6,255 nucleotides of DNA from Pseudanabaenaceae cyanobacterium MP8IB2.15 (GTDB lineage: Bacteria; Cyanobacteriota; Cyanobacteriia; Pseudanabaenales; Pseudanabaenaceae): positions 1-6,255 of the forward strand of contig JARCMB010000240.1 in assembly GCA_030248825.1 (NCBI GenBank), given 5' to 3'. Below, piece after piece: positions 1-6,114 of this stretch (position 1 is the stretch's first letter; each line of letters begins with the position of its first letter). Below the pieces are notes generated by a model, which ran no database searches, was not told the origin of the DNA, and saw only the letters and a list, made by a program, of their open reading frames with translations. Made by a program: the position numbers and the translations under genes.

Positions 1-840
1 ATGGCGATTGCCCGCCCGATTGCTTGGGGTGCAGCCGAGATCTTAATGCAGCATTACGAATCGCCTGACTCGCTCAAAATCAGAGACAAAGGCGGCGATG
101 ATGGTTCTGTAACATCAGCAGATTTAGCTGCGAATGAATTTATCCTGAATCAACTACAATCTCAACTTGGAACTGAGAATTTCGCCTATCTCAGCGAAGA
201 GACAGAGGATAATGTTAATAGGCTAAACCATGACTGGGTATGGATGATCGACCCGATGGATGGCACGAGTGATTTTATCAATCGCACGGGCGAGTTTGCG
301 GTGCATATTGGCTTAACATATCGCCAGCATCCAGTGTTGGGATTGGTTGCTGCGCCTGTGTTTGGCAAGTTATTTACCGCAATCAAAGATCGTGGCGCAT
401 TTTTAGAATTTAAAGATGGCGCGAGTACGCAGATTCAAGTATCACCAAAAACTCAATTGGATGAGATGATCGCGATTTCCAGTCGTAGTCACCGCAGTGA
501 CAAGCTAGATTATATCTTGACTCGATTACCAAAAGTGATGGAGTTAGCTGTCGGTAGTATTGGCGGCAAATTGGGGTCGATCGCCCAAGGCAGTGCTGAC
601 TATTACATTTCGGTTTCAGGTAAATCTGCGCCGAAAGATTGGGATTACTGTGCGCCTGAAATCATTCTCACCGAGGCGGGTGGCGATCTGACGCATTTCG
701 ATCGAACAGAATTGACTTATAACAATCCTGATATCTCACAGTGGGGGAATATCATTGCCAGTAACGGTTACGGTCACAAACAACTCTGTGAACTGAGCCA
801 ATCAATTTTATCTGAGTTTGATGCATCACTTGAGATTTAG
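1..840 (+). CDS. cysQ: 3'(2'),5'-bisphosphate nucleotidase CysQ-like / inositol monophosphatase family protein
   Basis: This is a Mg2+-dependent, lithium-sensitive-type phosphatase of the IMPase/FBPase fold. It probably acts in the cytoplasm and removes the 3'-phosphate of PAP, a by-product of sulfate assimilation. The family signature D-xn-EE-xn-DPxDGT-xn-WD-x11-GG is complete: E66-E67 in LSEETED, D84-P-M-D-G-T89, and W214-D215 followed by exactly 11 residues to G227-G228. D41 in TSADLAAN and the GKSAPKDWD segment (207-215) are also typical of cyanobacterial CysQ-like proteins. The 279 residues fit the family length. Relatives usually carry a few more residues before the AIAR..AWGAA helix, so the ATG at base 1 may be an internal Met and the true start may lie outside the window; the next Met (residue 16) would delete that helix. 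The gene ends 12 bp from the end of the convergent Uma2 frame. Substrate (PAP or inositol phosphate) cannot be settled from sequence alone. Confidence 0.9.
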   Translation: MAIARPIAWGAAEILMQHYESPDSLKIRDKGGDDGSVTSADLAANEFILNQLQSQLGTENFAYLSEETEDNVNRLNHDWVWMIDPMDGTSDFINRTGEFAVHIGLTYRQHPVLGLVAAPVFGKLFTAIKDRGAFLEFKDGASTQIQVSPKTQLDEMIAISSRSHRSDKLDYILTRLPKVMELAVGSIGGKLGSIAQGSADYYISVSGKSAPKDWDYCAPEIILTEAGGDLTHFDRTELTYNNPDISQWGNIIASNGYGHKQLCELSQSILSEFDASLEI

Positions 841-852
841 GGACATAGATTT

Positions 853-993
853 CTACTTTTTAGAAGTAAAAGTCAATAAGCTAAATAAATCATTTACAGA
901 TAGCTGCCAATCTTTTAATTCATCTAGAACTGGCAGGAGATCATCTTCTTGCTTGGCTTCTGGTAAGCGATTGCCTTGAAATACAAGCACAGT
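853..993 (-). pseudogene. Detached C-terminal segment of the Uma2 gene, in frame after the premature stop
   Basis: Reading on from the TGA at 994-996 in the same frame gives 46 residues, beginning TVLVFQGNRLPE, continuing through DDLLPVLDELKDWQLSV and NDLFSLL, and ending at a TAG (853-855). This matches the usual Uma2 C-terminus, in which GWLIDP is followed by a V-x-V-F/Y strand, a D-x-L-P-x-L motif and a final LTVxELF helix. With the interrupted codon counted, the whole frame 853-1434 would encode 193 residues, the normal family length. There is no other stop and no frameshift in it. I see no ribosome binding site or start that would let this part be made on its own. Confidence 0.8.
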
Positions 994-1434
994 TCATTCT
1001 TCCTCTGCAATCAGCCAACCTAGTTTTATCCCATTTTTAATCGCAAAACTGATTTTCTCAATCGTCTGAATTGGTGACCGATCGGGCGACAGAATTTCAA
1101 TAATCCAGTTAGGAGCAATTGTAATTTTATTGATAATCTCACCTGCTCCATCTACAGGAATCCGATCCCAAGCAAACACCGCAATATCTGGGACGATCGA
1201 ACGCTCTGAGAGAGTACAACGCAACTCCGTTAGAGCATAAACAAGACAATTTGGCTCACCTCTTAGATTAATCCATCCTGACAATCCCACTTGTAACTTA
1301 CTGTGTTTTCCTTGAGGCATAGTTTTTTGGGAGATGTGTCCATTGCTATACTCGCTAGCAGGTTTAGTCTCTGGGAGTTCTAGAAATTCTTTTAGAGAGA
1401 TTAGGTTTGTTTGAGCTTGAATTGCGATCGGCAT
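994..1434 (-). CDS. Uma2 family (DUF820) endonuclease-like protein, C-terminally truncated by a premature TGA
   Basis: The protein belongs to the Uma2/DUF820 family, which has a PD-(D/E)XK restriction-endonuclease-like fold and many copies in cyanobacterial genomes; its biological role is not established. Visible hallmarks are MPQGKHS at residues 39-45, VPDIAVF with the presumed catalytic D83, IIEILSP with E113, and the EK pair with K127, so the catalytic core appears intact. Translation stops after GWLIAEEE at residue 146, whereas family members usually run to about 185-200 residues. The missing end is still encoded in the same frame beyond the stop (853-993). The start is supported by an AGGAG ribosome binding site (1444-1448) 9 nt upstream. 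The gene is convergent with the CysQ-like gene and divergent from the DUF29 gene. It is probably a recent pseudogene, but a short stable product cannot be excluded. Confidence 0.85.
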   Translation of the reverse strand: MPIAIQAQTNLISLKEFLELPETKPASEYSNGHISQKTMPQGKHSKLQVGLSGWINLRGEPNCLVYALTELRCTLSERSIVPDIAVFAWDRIPVDGAGEIINKITIAPNWIIEILSPDRSPIQTIEKISFAIKNGIKLGWLIAEEE

Positions 1435-1443
1435 AGGTTTTTT

Positions 1444-1448
1444 CTCCT
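1444..1448 (-). promoter_or_regulatory. Ribosome binding site of the Uma2 gene
   Basis: On the minus strand AGGAG lies 9 nt before the ATG at 1434. It is the clearest Shine-Dalgarno sequence in the window and fixes the start of the Uma2 frame. It is intact even though the gene carries a premature stop. Confidence 0.6.
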
Positions 1449-1508
1449 GCTTGAAATAGTCCTAGCGAATAAATAATCTGCGACTCTGGCATTTGTTCAT
1501 CTTCTGAG

Positions 1509-1537
1509 ATCATACAAGCAATAAATAAGCACTACAA
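1509..1537 (-). promoter_or_regulatory. Weak candidate promoter for the Uma2 gene
   Basis: On the minus strand TTGTAG (1532-1537) and TATGAT (1509-1514) are separated by 17 bp. The -10 matches TATAAT at 5 of 6 positions, but the -35 keeps only the TTG of TTGACA. This would give a leader of roughly 65-70 nt before the ATG at 1434. It sits in the 117-bp divergent spacer shared with the DUF29 gene. Such matches arise often by chance in AT-rich spacers, so this is a suggestion only. Confidence 0.2.
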
Positions 1538-1551
1538 TCTAGGTTAGTACA

Positions 1552-2037
1552 ATGCGTCAAACAGCAATGACACAGACAATTAACTCAGTATTCCTTGACC
1601 AAGAGCAACTGTACGATCGCGACTTCCTTTTATGGACAGAGGATATTGCGAGAAAATTGCGGGTTAAAGATTTTGACCATTTGGATCTAGAGAATCTGAC
1701 TGAGGAGATTGAGGCATTGGGTCGATCGCAAAAAAAAGAACTAAAGAGCCGTCTAACTACTTTGCTAGAACATCTCCTCAAACGGCTATATGTCGAGATG
1801 CCACAGGAGTATAACGGTTGGGAGCGCACAATTCGAGAACAACGCAGACAGATCTTCCTAGAACTGACTGACTCACCCAGTCTAAAGAATATCTGGGATG
1901 AAGCCTTCAATTTAGCTTGGCAACTGTCGCTCAAAGATGTGTGCGAAGAGTATCCAAATGTTAGCTTTCATGATGTGTGGTTGTTTTCTCGCGACATTGA
2001 TTCGATGCTCGAGATCAAGTTCTGGGAAATAAACTAG
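1552..2037 (+). CDS. DUF29 family protein
   Basis: This is a 161-residue, probably cytoplasmic and mainly helical protein of the DUF29 family, which is abundant in cyanobacteria and has no established function. Family features appear in order: LYDRDFLLW at residues 20-28, the conserved DLENLTEEIEALGRS block at 45-59, a KELKSRLTTLLEHLLK helix at 62-77, GW at 89-90 followed by TIREQRRQI (93-101), SPSLK at 108-112, and a C-terminal WLF..DIDSML..FWE ending. It looks full length and intact, with no signal peptide or membrane segment. Two starts are possible: the ATG at 1552, preceded by a weak AGG at 1541-1543, and the in-frame ATG at 1567, which has no ribosome binding site but would give the MTQTI start common among relatives. 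I keep 1552. It is divergent from the broken Uma2 gene, and carA follows 97 bp downstream. Confidence 0.88.
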   Translation: MRQTAMTQTINSVFLDQEQLYDRDFLLWTEDIARKLRVKDFDHLDLENLTEEIEALGRSQKKELKSRLTTLLEHLLKRLYVEMPQEYNGWERTIREQRRQIFLELTDSPSLKNIWDEAFNLAWQLSLKDVCEEYPNVSFHDVWLFSRDIDSMLEIKFWEIN

Positions 2038-2091
2038 GAGAGTGAACTAGTAGATCTGTCCATATCAAGCAGGAAAGCTAGTGATTTAGTG

Positions 2092-2112
2092 TTAATCTGA
2101 GCGAAAGATTAA
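2092..2112. promoter_or_regulatory. Inverted repeat upstream of carA (candidate operator or leader hairpin)
   Basis: TTAATCT (2092-2098) and AGATTAA (2106-2112) are perfect inverted arms around a 7-nt spacer. The repeat lies 22 bp before the carA start, just upstream of its ribosome binding site, in the 97-bp gap after the DUF29 gene. It could be a dimeric regulator site or a weak leader stem. No T tract follows, so it is a poor terminator for the DUF29 gene. No known regulator motif is recognised. Confidence 0.3.
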
Positions 2113-2121
2113 GACACAGAA

Positions 2122-2126
2122 AAGGT
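2122..2126 (+). promoter_or_regulatory. Ribosome binding site of carA
   Basis: AAGGT lies 8 nt before the ATG at 2135, in a purine-rich stretch. It supports this start, which also matches the normal CarA N-terminus. Confidence 0.45.
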
Positions 2127-2134
2127 AAGCAAAA

Positions 2135-3295
2135 ATGGTGAAGCAGGCTGCAATTCTGGTGCTGGCGGACGGTAGCTACTATAAAGGTTTTGCATTTGGG
2201 GCATCGGGAACCGCGATCGGCGAAGTCGTCTTTAATACAGGCATGACGGGATACCAAGAAGTCTTGACCGATCCCAGCTACAGTGGTCAAATTGTCACCT
2301 TCACCTATCCTGAATTGGGCAATACGGGTGTTAATTTCGAGGATGAAGAGTCCGATCGACCACAGGTTAAAGGGGCGATCGCTCGAAATATTAGTGCAAT
2401 TCCCAGTAATTGGCGATCGAGGCAGTCTTTACCAGATTATCTCAAAGCTCATAATGTTGTGGGGATCGCAGGGATTGATACTCGTGCCTTGACTCGCAAA
2501 TTACGATCGTTGGGCGCGATGAATGGGGGCATTTCCACCGAAATTCTCGATCCAGAGATCCTGCTAGAGCAGGTGAAAGCGGCTCCTTCGATGCAAGGGC
2601 TAAATCTGGCTCAAACCGTGACGACACAAAGAATATATGAGTGGCAAGAACCCACCCCAGCCGCATGGGAATTTATGGAAGCCGCACCAGATGTCAAAGA
2701 GCCGTTAACTGTGGTGGCGATCGACTTTGGTATTAAGCGCAATATCTTACGTCGCCTAGTTAGCTACGGCTGCCGAGTGATTGTTGTTCCTGCTGATACG
2801 CCTGTCGCCAAGATTCTCGAATTTCACCCCAATGGCATCTTTCTCTCCAACGGCCCTGGCGATCCTGCGGCGGTTACAACTGGGATCGAAACTGCCAAAG
2901 CCTTACTAGAAGTCGATAAGCCCCTATTTGGCATCTGTTTGGGGCATCAAATCCTCGGTTTGTCGATGGGTGGGGATACATTTAAGCTCAAGTTTGGGCA
3001 TCGCGGTCTGAATCAACCCGCCCAAAATCAAATACCAGACTCCGATCGGCGCGTCGAAATTACCAGCCAAAATCATGGCTTTGCCTTGAATGGTGACTCG
3101 CTTTCTGATTCGGCCGCCCAAGTTACCCAGATCAATCTCAACGATCGAACTGTGGCGGGACTAGAACATAAATCTCTGCCGATTTTCTCGGTGCAATACC
3201 ACCCCGAAGCCAGCCCTGGGCCGCATGATGCTGACTATCTATTTGAAAAATTTGTCAAAGCCATGCAGTCCAAGAAGGAAGCAGTAGCCAGATAG
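2135..3295 (+). CDS. carA: Carbamoyl-phosphate synthase small (glutamine amidotransferase) subunit
   Basis: CarA hydrolyses glutamine and passes ammonia to the large subunit CarB, which makes carbamoyl phosphate for arginine and pyrimidine synthesis in the cytoplasm. At 386 residues it has the normal family length. The N-terminal CarA domain (about 1-185) carries the signature GEVVFNTGMTGYQEVLTDP at 29-47 and YPELGNTG at 58-65. The C-terminal class I glutamine amidotransferase domain (about 190-378) has SNGPGDP at 238-244, the nucleophile C268 in GICLGHQ, and H356 and E358 in QYHPEASPGPHD, so the catalytic triad is complete. carB is not adjacent; in cyanobacteria the two genes are often unlinked. 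A perfect inverted repeat precedes the ribosome binding site, and acnB follows 76 bp downstream on the same strand. The gene contains the window's only exact HIP1 octamer (2375-2382). Confidence 0.97.
   Translation: MVKQAAILVLADGSYYKGFAFGASGTAIGEVVFNTGMTGYQEVLTDPSYSGQIVTFTYPELGNTGVNFEDEESDRPQVKGAIARNISAIPSNWRSRQSLPDYLKAHNVVGIAGIDTRALTRKLRSLGAMNGGISTEILDPEILLEQVKAAPSMQGLNLAQTVTTQRIYEWQEPTPAAWEFMEAAPDVKEPLTVVAIDFGIKRNILRRLVSYGCRVIVVPADTPVAKILEFHPNGIFLSNGPGDPAAVTTGIETAKALLEVDKPLFGICLGHQILGLSMGGDTFKLKFGHRGLNQPAQNQIPDSDRRVEITSQNHGFALNGDSLSDSAAQVTQINLNDRTVAGLEHKSLPIFSVQYHPEASPGPHDADYLFEKFVKAMQSKKEAVAR
2375..2382. repeat. HIP1 octamer (GCGATCGC)
   Basis: This is the only exact copy I found of the highly iterated palindrome of cyanobacteria. 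It lies within the carA coding sequence. The shorter core CGATCG occurs about 25 times across the window with varied flanking bases. Confidence 0.7.
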
Positions 3296-3371
3296 CGGAT
3301 ATGTAGCCTTTTACTCGATCGTGCTCGAGCATTTCTGCATATGATAGATCTAGAACTTTGGATGAGACATT

Positions 3372-5978
3372 ATGTTATCTGCCTACCGCGAACATGCTAG
3401 CGATCGTACCCGCTTGGGAATTCCTGCATTACCTTTAACGCCGACCCAAACCTCAGAACTGGGTGAATTGCTCAAAAACCCACCTGCTGGTGAAGAAGAG
3501 TTTTTGCTGGAGTTACTGCGCGATCGAATTTCCCCAGGGGTCGATCAATCAGCCTATGTCAAAGCTGGATTCCTCACAGGGATTGCCAAAGAGGAAACAC
3601 ACTCACCACTGGTTGCACCTTTGCTAGCAGTAGAATTACTCGGCACGATGGTCGGTGGCTATAACGTCCAGTCTCTGATCGATCTGCTTAGTCACGACAC
3701 TCTGGGCGCATCAGCAGCTAAAGCTTTGAGCAAAACCACCCTAGTGTTTGATGCTTTTCATCAAGTCTTGGAATTAGCAGAAACTAATGACCACGCCAAG
3801 CATGTGATCGATGCATGGGCAAATGCTGAGTGGTTCACCAGCAAACCCGCTTTGCCTGAGACAATCACGGTCACAGTGTTTAAAGTTCCAGGCGAAACCA
3901 ACACCGACGACCTTTCTCCCGCCGCTCAAGCTTTTTCGCGTTCCGACATCCCACTTCATGCCCTGAGTATGCTGGATTCTCGCTTACCAGGCTCGTTAGA
4001 AAAGATCGTCGAACTTAAGCAAACAGGATTTCCGCTCGCCTATGTTGGGGATGTGGTTGGTACTGGCTCGTCACGTAAATCGGCAATCAATTCTGTGTTG
4101 TGGTATATCGGGCACGACATTCCATTTATTCCGAACAAACGATCGGGTGGAGTAATTTTAGGCAGTTCGATCGCGCCAATCTTTTTTAATACCGCCGAAG
4201 ATGCGGGGGCATTACCGATCCAATGCGATGTGACCAAATTGGAAACAGGCATGGTAATCACGATTCATACTCGTGAAGGAAAAATTACTGACCATGCCAC
4301 GGGTGAAACGCTCTCAACCTTCTCACTCGCACCGATCACGATCGCCGATGAAGTCAGAGCAGGGGGCAGGATCCCCCTAATTATTGGCAGAGGGCTAACG
4401 GATAAAACCCGCCATGCTTTAGGATTACCCGTCAGCGATCTGTTTACTCGTCCACAGCCACCGCAAGCATCAACTAAAGGCTTCACCCTCGCCCAAAAAA
4501 TTGTCGGCAAAGCCTGTGGTTTAGCAGGTATCCATCCTGGCATCGCTTGTGAACCTCTGATCACAACCGTTGGCTCTCAAGATACCACTGGCCCAATGAC
4601 TCGTGATGAGTTGCAAGAACTCGCCTGTTTGGGATTTAGTGCCGATCTGGTGATGCAAAGCTTCTGTCATACCGCCGCTTATCCTAAACCCACAGACATC
4701 AAAACTCATAAAGAACTGCCTGATTTCTTCTCTACGCGCGGTGGTGTAGCATTGCGAGTCGGTGATGGCATCATCCATTCTTGGCTCAATCGCATGTTGC
4801 TACCTGATACCGTGGGAACTGGTGGTGATTCTCATACGAGATTTCCATTAGGCATCTCTTTTCCTGGTGGTTCGGGCTTAGTGGCATTTGCGGCGGCACT
4901 AGGTGTGATGCCATTAGATATGCCTGAGTCGGTTTTGGTGCGGTTTAAAGGAGAACTCCAGCCAGGCGTAACTTTGAGGGATGTGGTCAATGCGATCCCC
5001 TATATCGCGATCGAAAAAGGATTACTTACAGTCGATAAGAAGAACAAAAAGAACATCTTTTCGGGACGGATCATGGAAATCGAAGGATTACCCGATCTGA
5101 AAGTCGAACAAGCCTTTGAACTCACCGATGCCAGTGCCGAGCGTTCTTGTGCAGGATGTACGATCGAGCTGAGTCCTGCTACTGTGTCAGAATATCTTCG
5201 ATCGAATGTAGCGCTGTTGAAAAACATGGCGGCGCGTGGTTATCAGGATGCCAAGACAATCCTACGCCGTGTTGCCAAAATGGAAGCATGGCTAGCAAAC
5301 CCTGTACTCTTAGAAGCTGACGCTGATGCCGAATATATCGAAATTATCGAAATCGATCTAAACGAGATCAAGGAGCCGATTGTTGCTGCTCCCAACGATC
5401 CTGATAACGTCAAGTTGCTGTCTGAAGTAGAGGGCGATCGAATCGATGAAGTATTTATCGGTTCCTGCATGACCAATATCGGTCACTACCGCGCTGCTGC
5501 CAAAGTTTTGGAAAAGGAGCCACCTGTGAGTGTGCGTCTATGGATCTGTCCACCCACCCGCATGGATGAACATCAACTCAAAGAAGAAGGGATTTACAAC
5601 ACTTTTGGGTTGGCGGGGGCACGAACCGAAGTCCCAGGCTGTTCTCTCTGTATGGGTAATCAGGCGCGGGTAGGAGATGGTACGACTGTGTTCTCAACTT
5701 CGACCCGTAATTTTAACAATCGTATGGGTAAGGATGCGCGAGTTTATCTTGGCTCGGCAGAACTATCGGCAGTTTGCGCGCTCTTAGGTCGTCTTCCTTC
5801 GGTGCAAGAGTACATGGATATCGTTGTCAAGAAAATCGATCCGTTTGCCAACGAACTCTATCGCTATCTCAATTTCGATCAAATCGCCGACTTTGAGAAC
5901 GAAGGTCGGATCATTGCCCTTGAAGATATGCCCAGAATTGAGGATATTCTAGGTATGCCTACTGCTGCTATGAGCTAA
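3372..5978 (+). CDS. acnB: Bifunctional aconitate hydratase 2 / 2-methylisocitrate dehydratase (aconitase B)
   Basis: AcnB interconverts citrate and isocitrate through cis-aconitate using a [4Fe-4S] cluster, a step that in cyanobacteria feeds 2-oxoglutarate and hence nitrogen assimilation. The 868 residues fit the AcnB family. The AcnB-specific domain order is visible: an N-terminal HEAT-like helical domain (about 1-160, starting MLSAYREH), then the swivel domain (about 165-340, with GDVVGTGSSRKSA at 226-238), then the large catalytic region. GTGGDSHTRFPLG lies at 482-494. The cluster ligands are C699 in IGSCMTNIGH and C757 and C760 in EVPGCSLCMGNQ, equivalent to C710, C769 and C772 of the E. 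coli enzyme. The start matches the family N-terminus; the ribosome binding site is weak (GGATGAG, 3360-3366). An out-of-frame ATG at 3362 is not used. The gene follows carA by 76 bp and is followed by a strong hairpin. No truncation or missing motif is seen. Confidence 0.97.
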   Translation: MLSAYREHASDRTRLGIPALPLTPTQTSELGELLKNPPAGEEEFLLELLRDRISPGVDQSAYVKAGFLTGIAKEETHSPLVAPLLAVELLGTMVGGYNVQSLIDLLSHDTLGASAAKALSKTTLVFDAFHQVLELAETNDHAKHVIDAWANAEWFTSKPALPETITVTVFKVPGETNTDDLSPAAQAFSRSDIPLHALSMLDSRLPGSLEKIVELKQTGFPLAYVGDVVGTGSSRKSAINSVLWYIGHDIPFIPNKRSGGVILGSSIAPIFFNTAEDAGALPIQCDVTKLETGMVITIHTREGKITDHATGETLSTFSLAPITIADEVRAGGRIPLIIGRGLTDKTRHALGLPVSDLFTRPQPPQASTKGFTLAQKIVGKACGLAGIHPGIACEPLITTVGSQDTTGPMTRDELQELACLGFSADLVMQSFCHTAAYPKPTDIKTHKELPDFFSTRGGVALRVGDGIIHSWLNRMLLPDTVGTGGDSHTRFPLGISFPGGSGLVAFAAALGVMPLDMPESVLVRFKGELQPGVTLRDVVNAIPYIAIEKGLLTVDKKNKKNIFSGRIMEIEGLPDLKVEQAFELTDASAERSCAGCTIELSPATVSEYLRSNVALLKNMAARGYQDAKTILRRVAKMEAWLANPVLLEADADAEYIEIIEIDLNEIKEPIVAAPNDPDNVKLLSEVEGDRIDEVFIGSCMTNIGHYRAAAKVLEKEPPVSVRLWICPPTRMDEHQLKEEGIYNTFGLAGARTEVPGCSLCMGNQARVGDGTTVFSTSTRNFNNRMGKDARVYLGSAELSAVCALLGRLPSVQEYMDIVVKKIDPFANELYRYLNFDQIADFENEGRIIALEDMPRIEDILGMPTAAMS

Positions 5979-5991
5979 ATGCTTTAGCCTG

Positions 5992-6027
5992 TTACCTTAA
6001 TGATCTGGAATCAGACCATTAAGGTGA
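5992..6027 (+). terminator. Strong hairpin after acnB, probable terminator or 3'-end stabiliser
   Basis: Two 16-nt arms (5992-6007 and 6012-6027) fold around the loop GAAT. CCTTAATG pairs with CATTAAGG and TCTG with CAGA. There is a single A/C mismatch (6003/6016) and one G-U pair (5993/6026). The hairpin begins 14 nt after the acnB stop codon. It lacks a T tract on either strand, so it is not a textbook intrinsic terminator; it could instead protect the acnB mRNA 3' end or be a dispersed palindromic element. Confidence 0.5.
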
Positions 6028-6085
6028 TCCATAATATCCAGTAAAAAAGTGTTAGAGGTAAAGTCACATCGCCAATGCGCTAAAA

Positions 6086-6114
6086 TTGAAATGTAGTCAA
6101 ACTAAAGATATTAT
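6086..6114 (+). promoter_or_regulatory. Candidate sigma70-type promoter reading out of the window
   Basis: TTGAAA (6086-6091) and TATTAT (6109-6114) are separated by exactly 17 bp, and each hexamer matches the consensus at 5 of 6 positions. It is the best promoter match I found in the window. Transcription would begin near 6121 and run to the right edge. No convincing gene starts before the edge, so the target is either just beyond it or a non-coding RNA. The surrounding AT-richness raises the chance of a fortuitous match. Confidence 0.35.

Noticed and set aside
855..873. ACTTTT / AAAAGT inverted repeat between the convergent CysQ-like and Uma2 genes, possible bidirectional terminator
   Set aside because: The stem is six base pairs, almost all A-T, with a 7-nt loop; too weak to call.
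994..996. TGA in the Uma2 gene as a selenocysteine codon
   Set aside because: Family members are not selenoproteins, the position is outside the active site, and no stem-loop of the bacterial SECIS type is evident just after the codon.
1533..1538. TACAAT as a -10 element for the DUF29 gene
   Set aside because: No recognisable -35 lies at 16-18 bp, and transcription would begin only a few bases before the ATG at 1552.
1557..1934. 125-residue open frame on the minus strand within the DUF29 gene
   Set aside because: It lies entirely opposite a recognisable gene, is of low-complexity Ser/Arg-rich composition, and resembles no known family; it is an antisense shadow.
4265..4564. 99-residue minus-strand open frame within acnB
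   Set aside because: It is antisense to conserved AcnB sequence, with no family features and no ribosome binding site.
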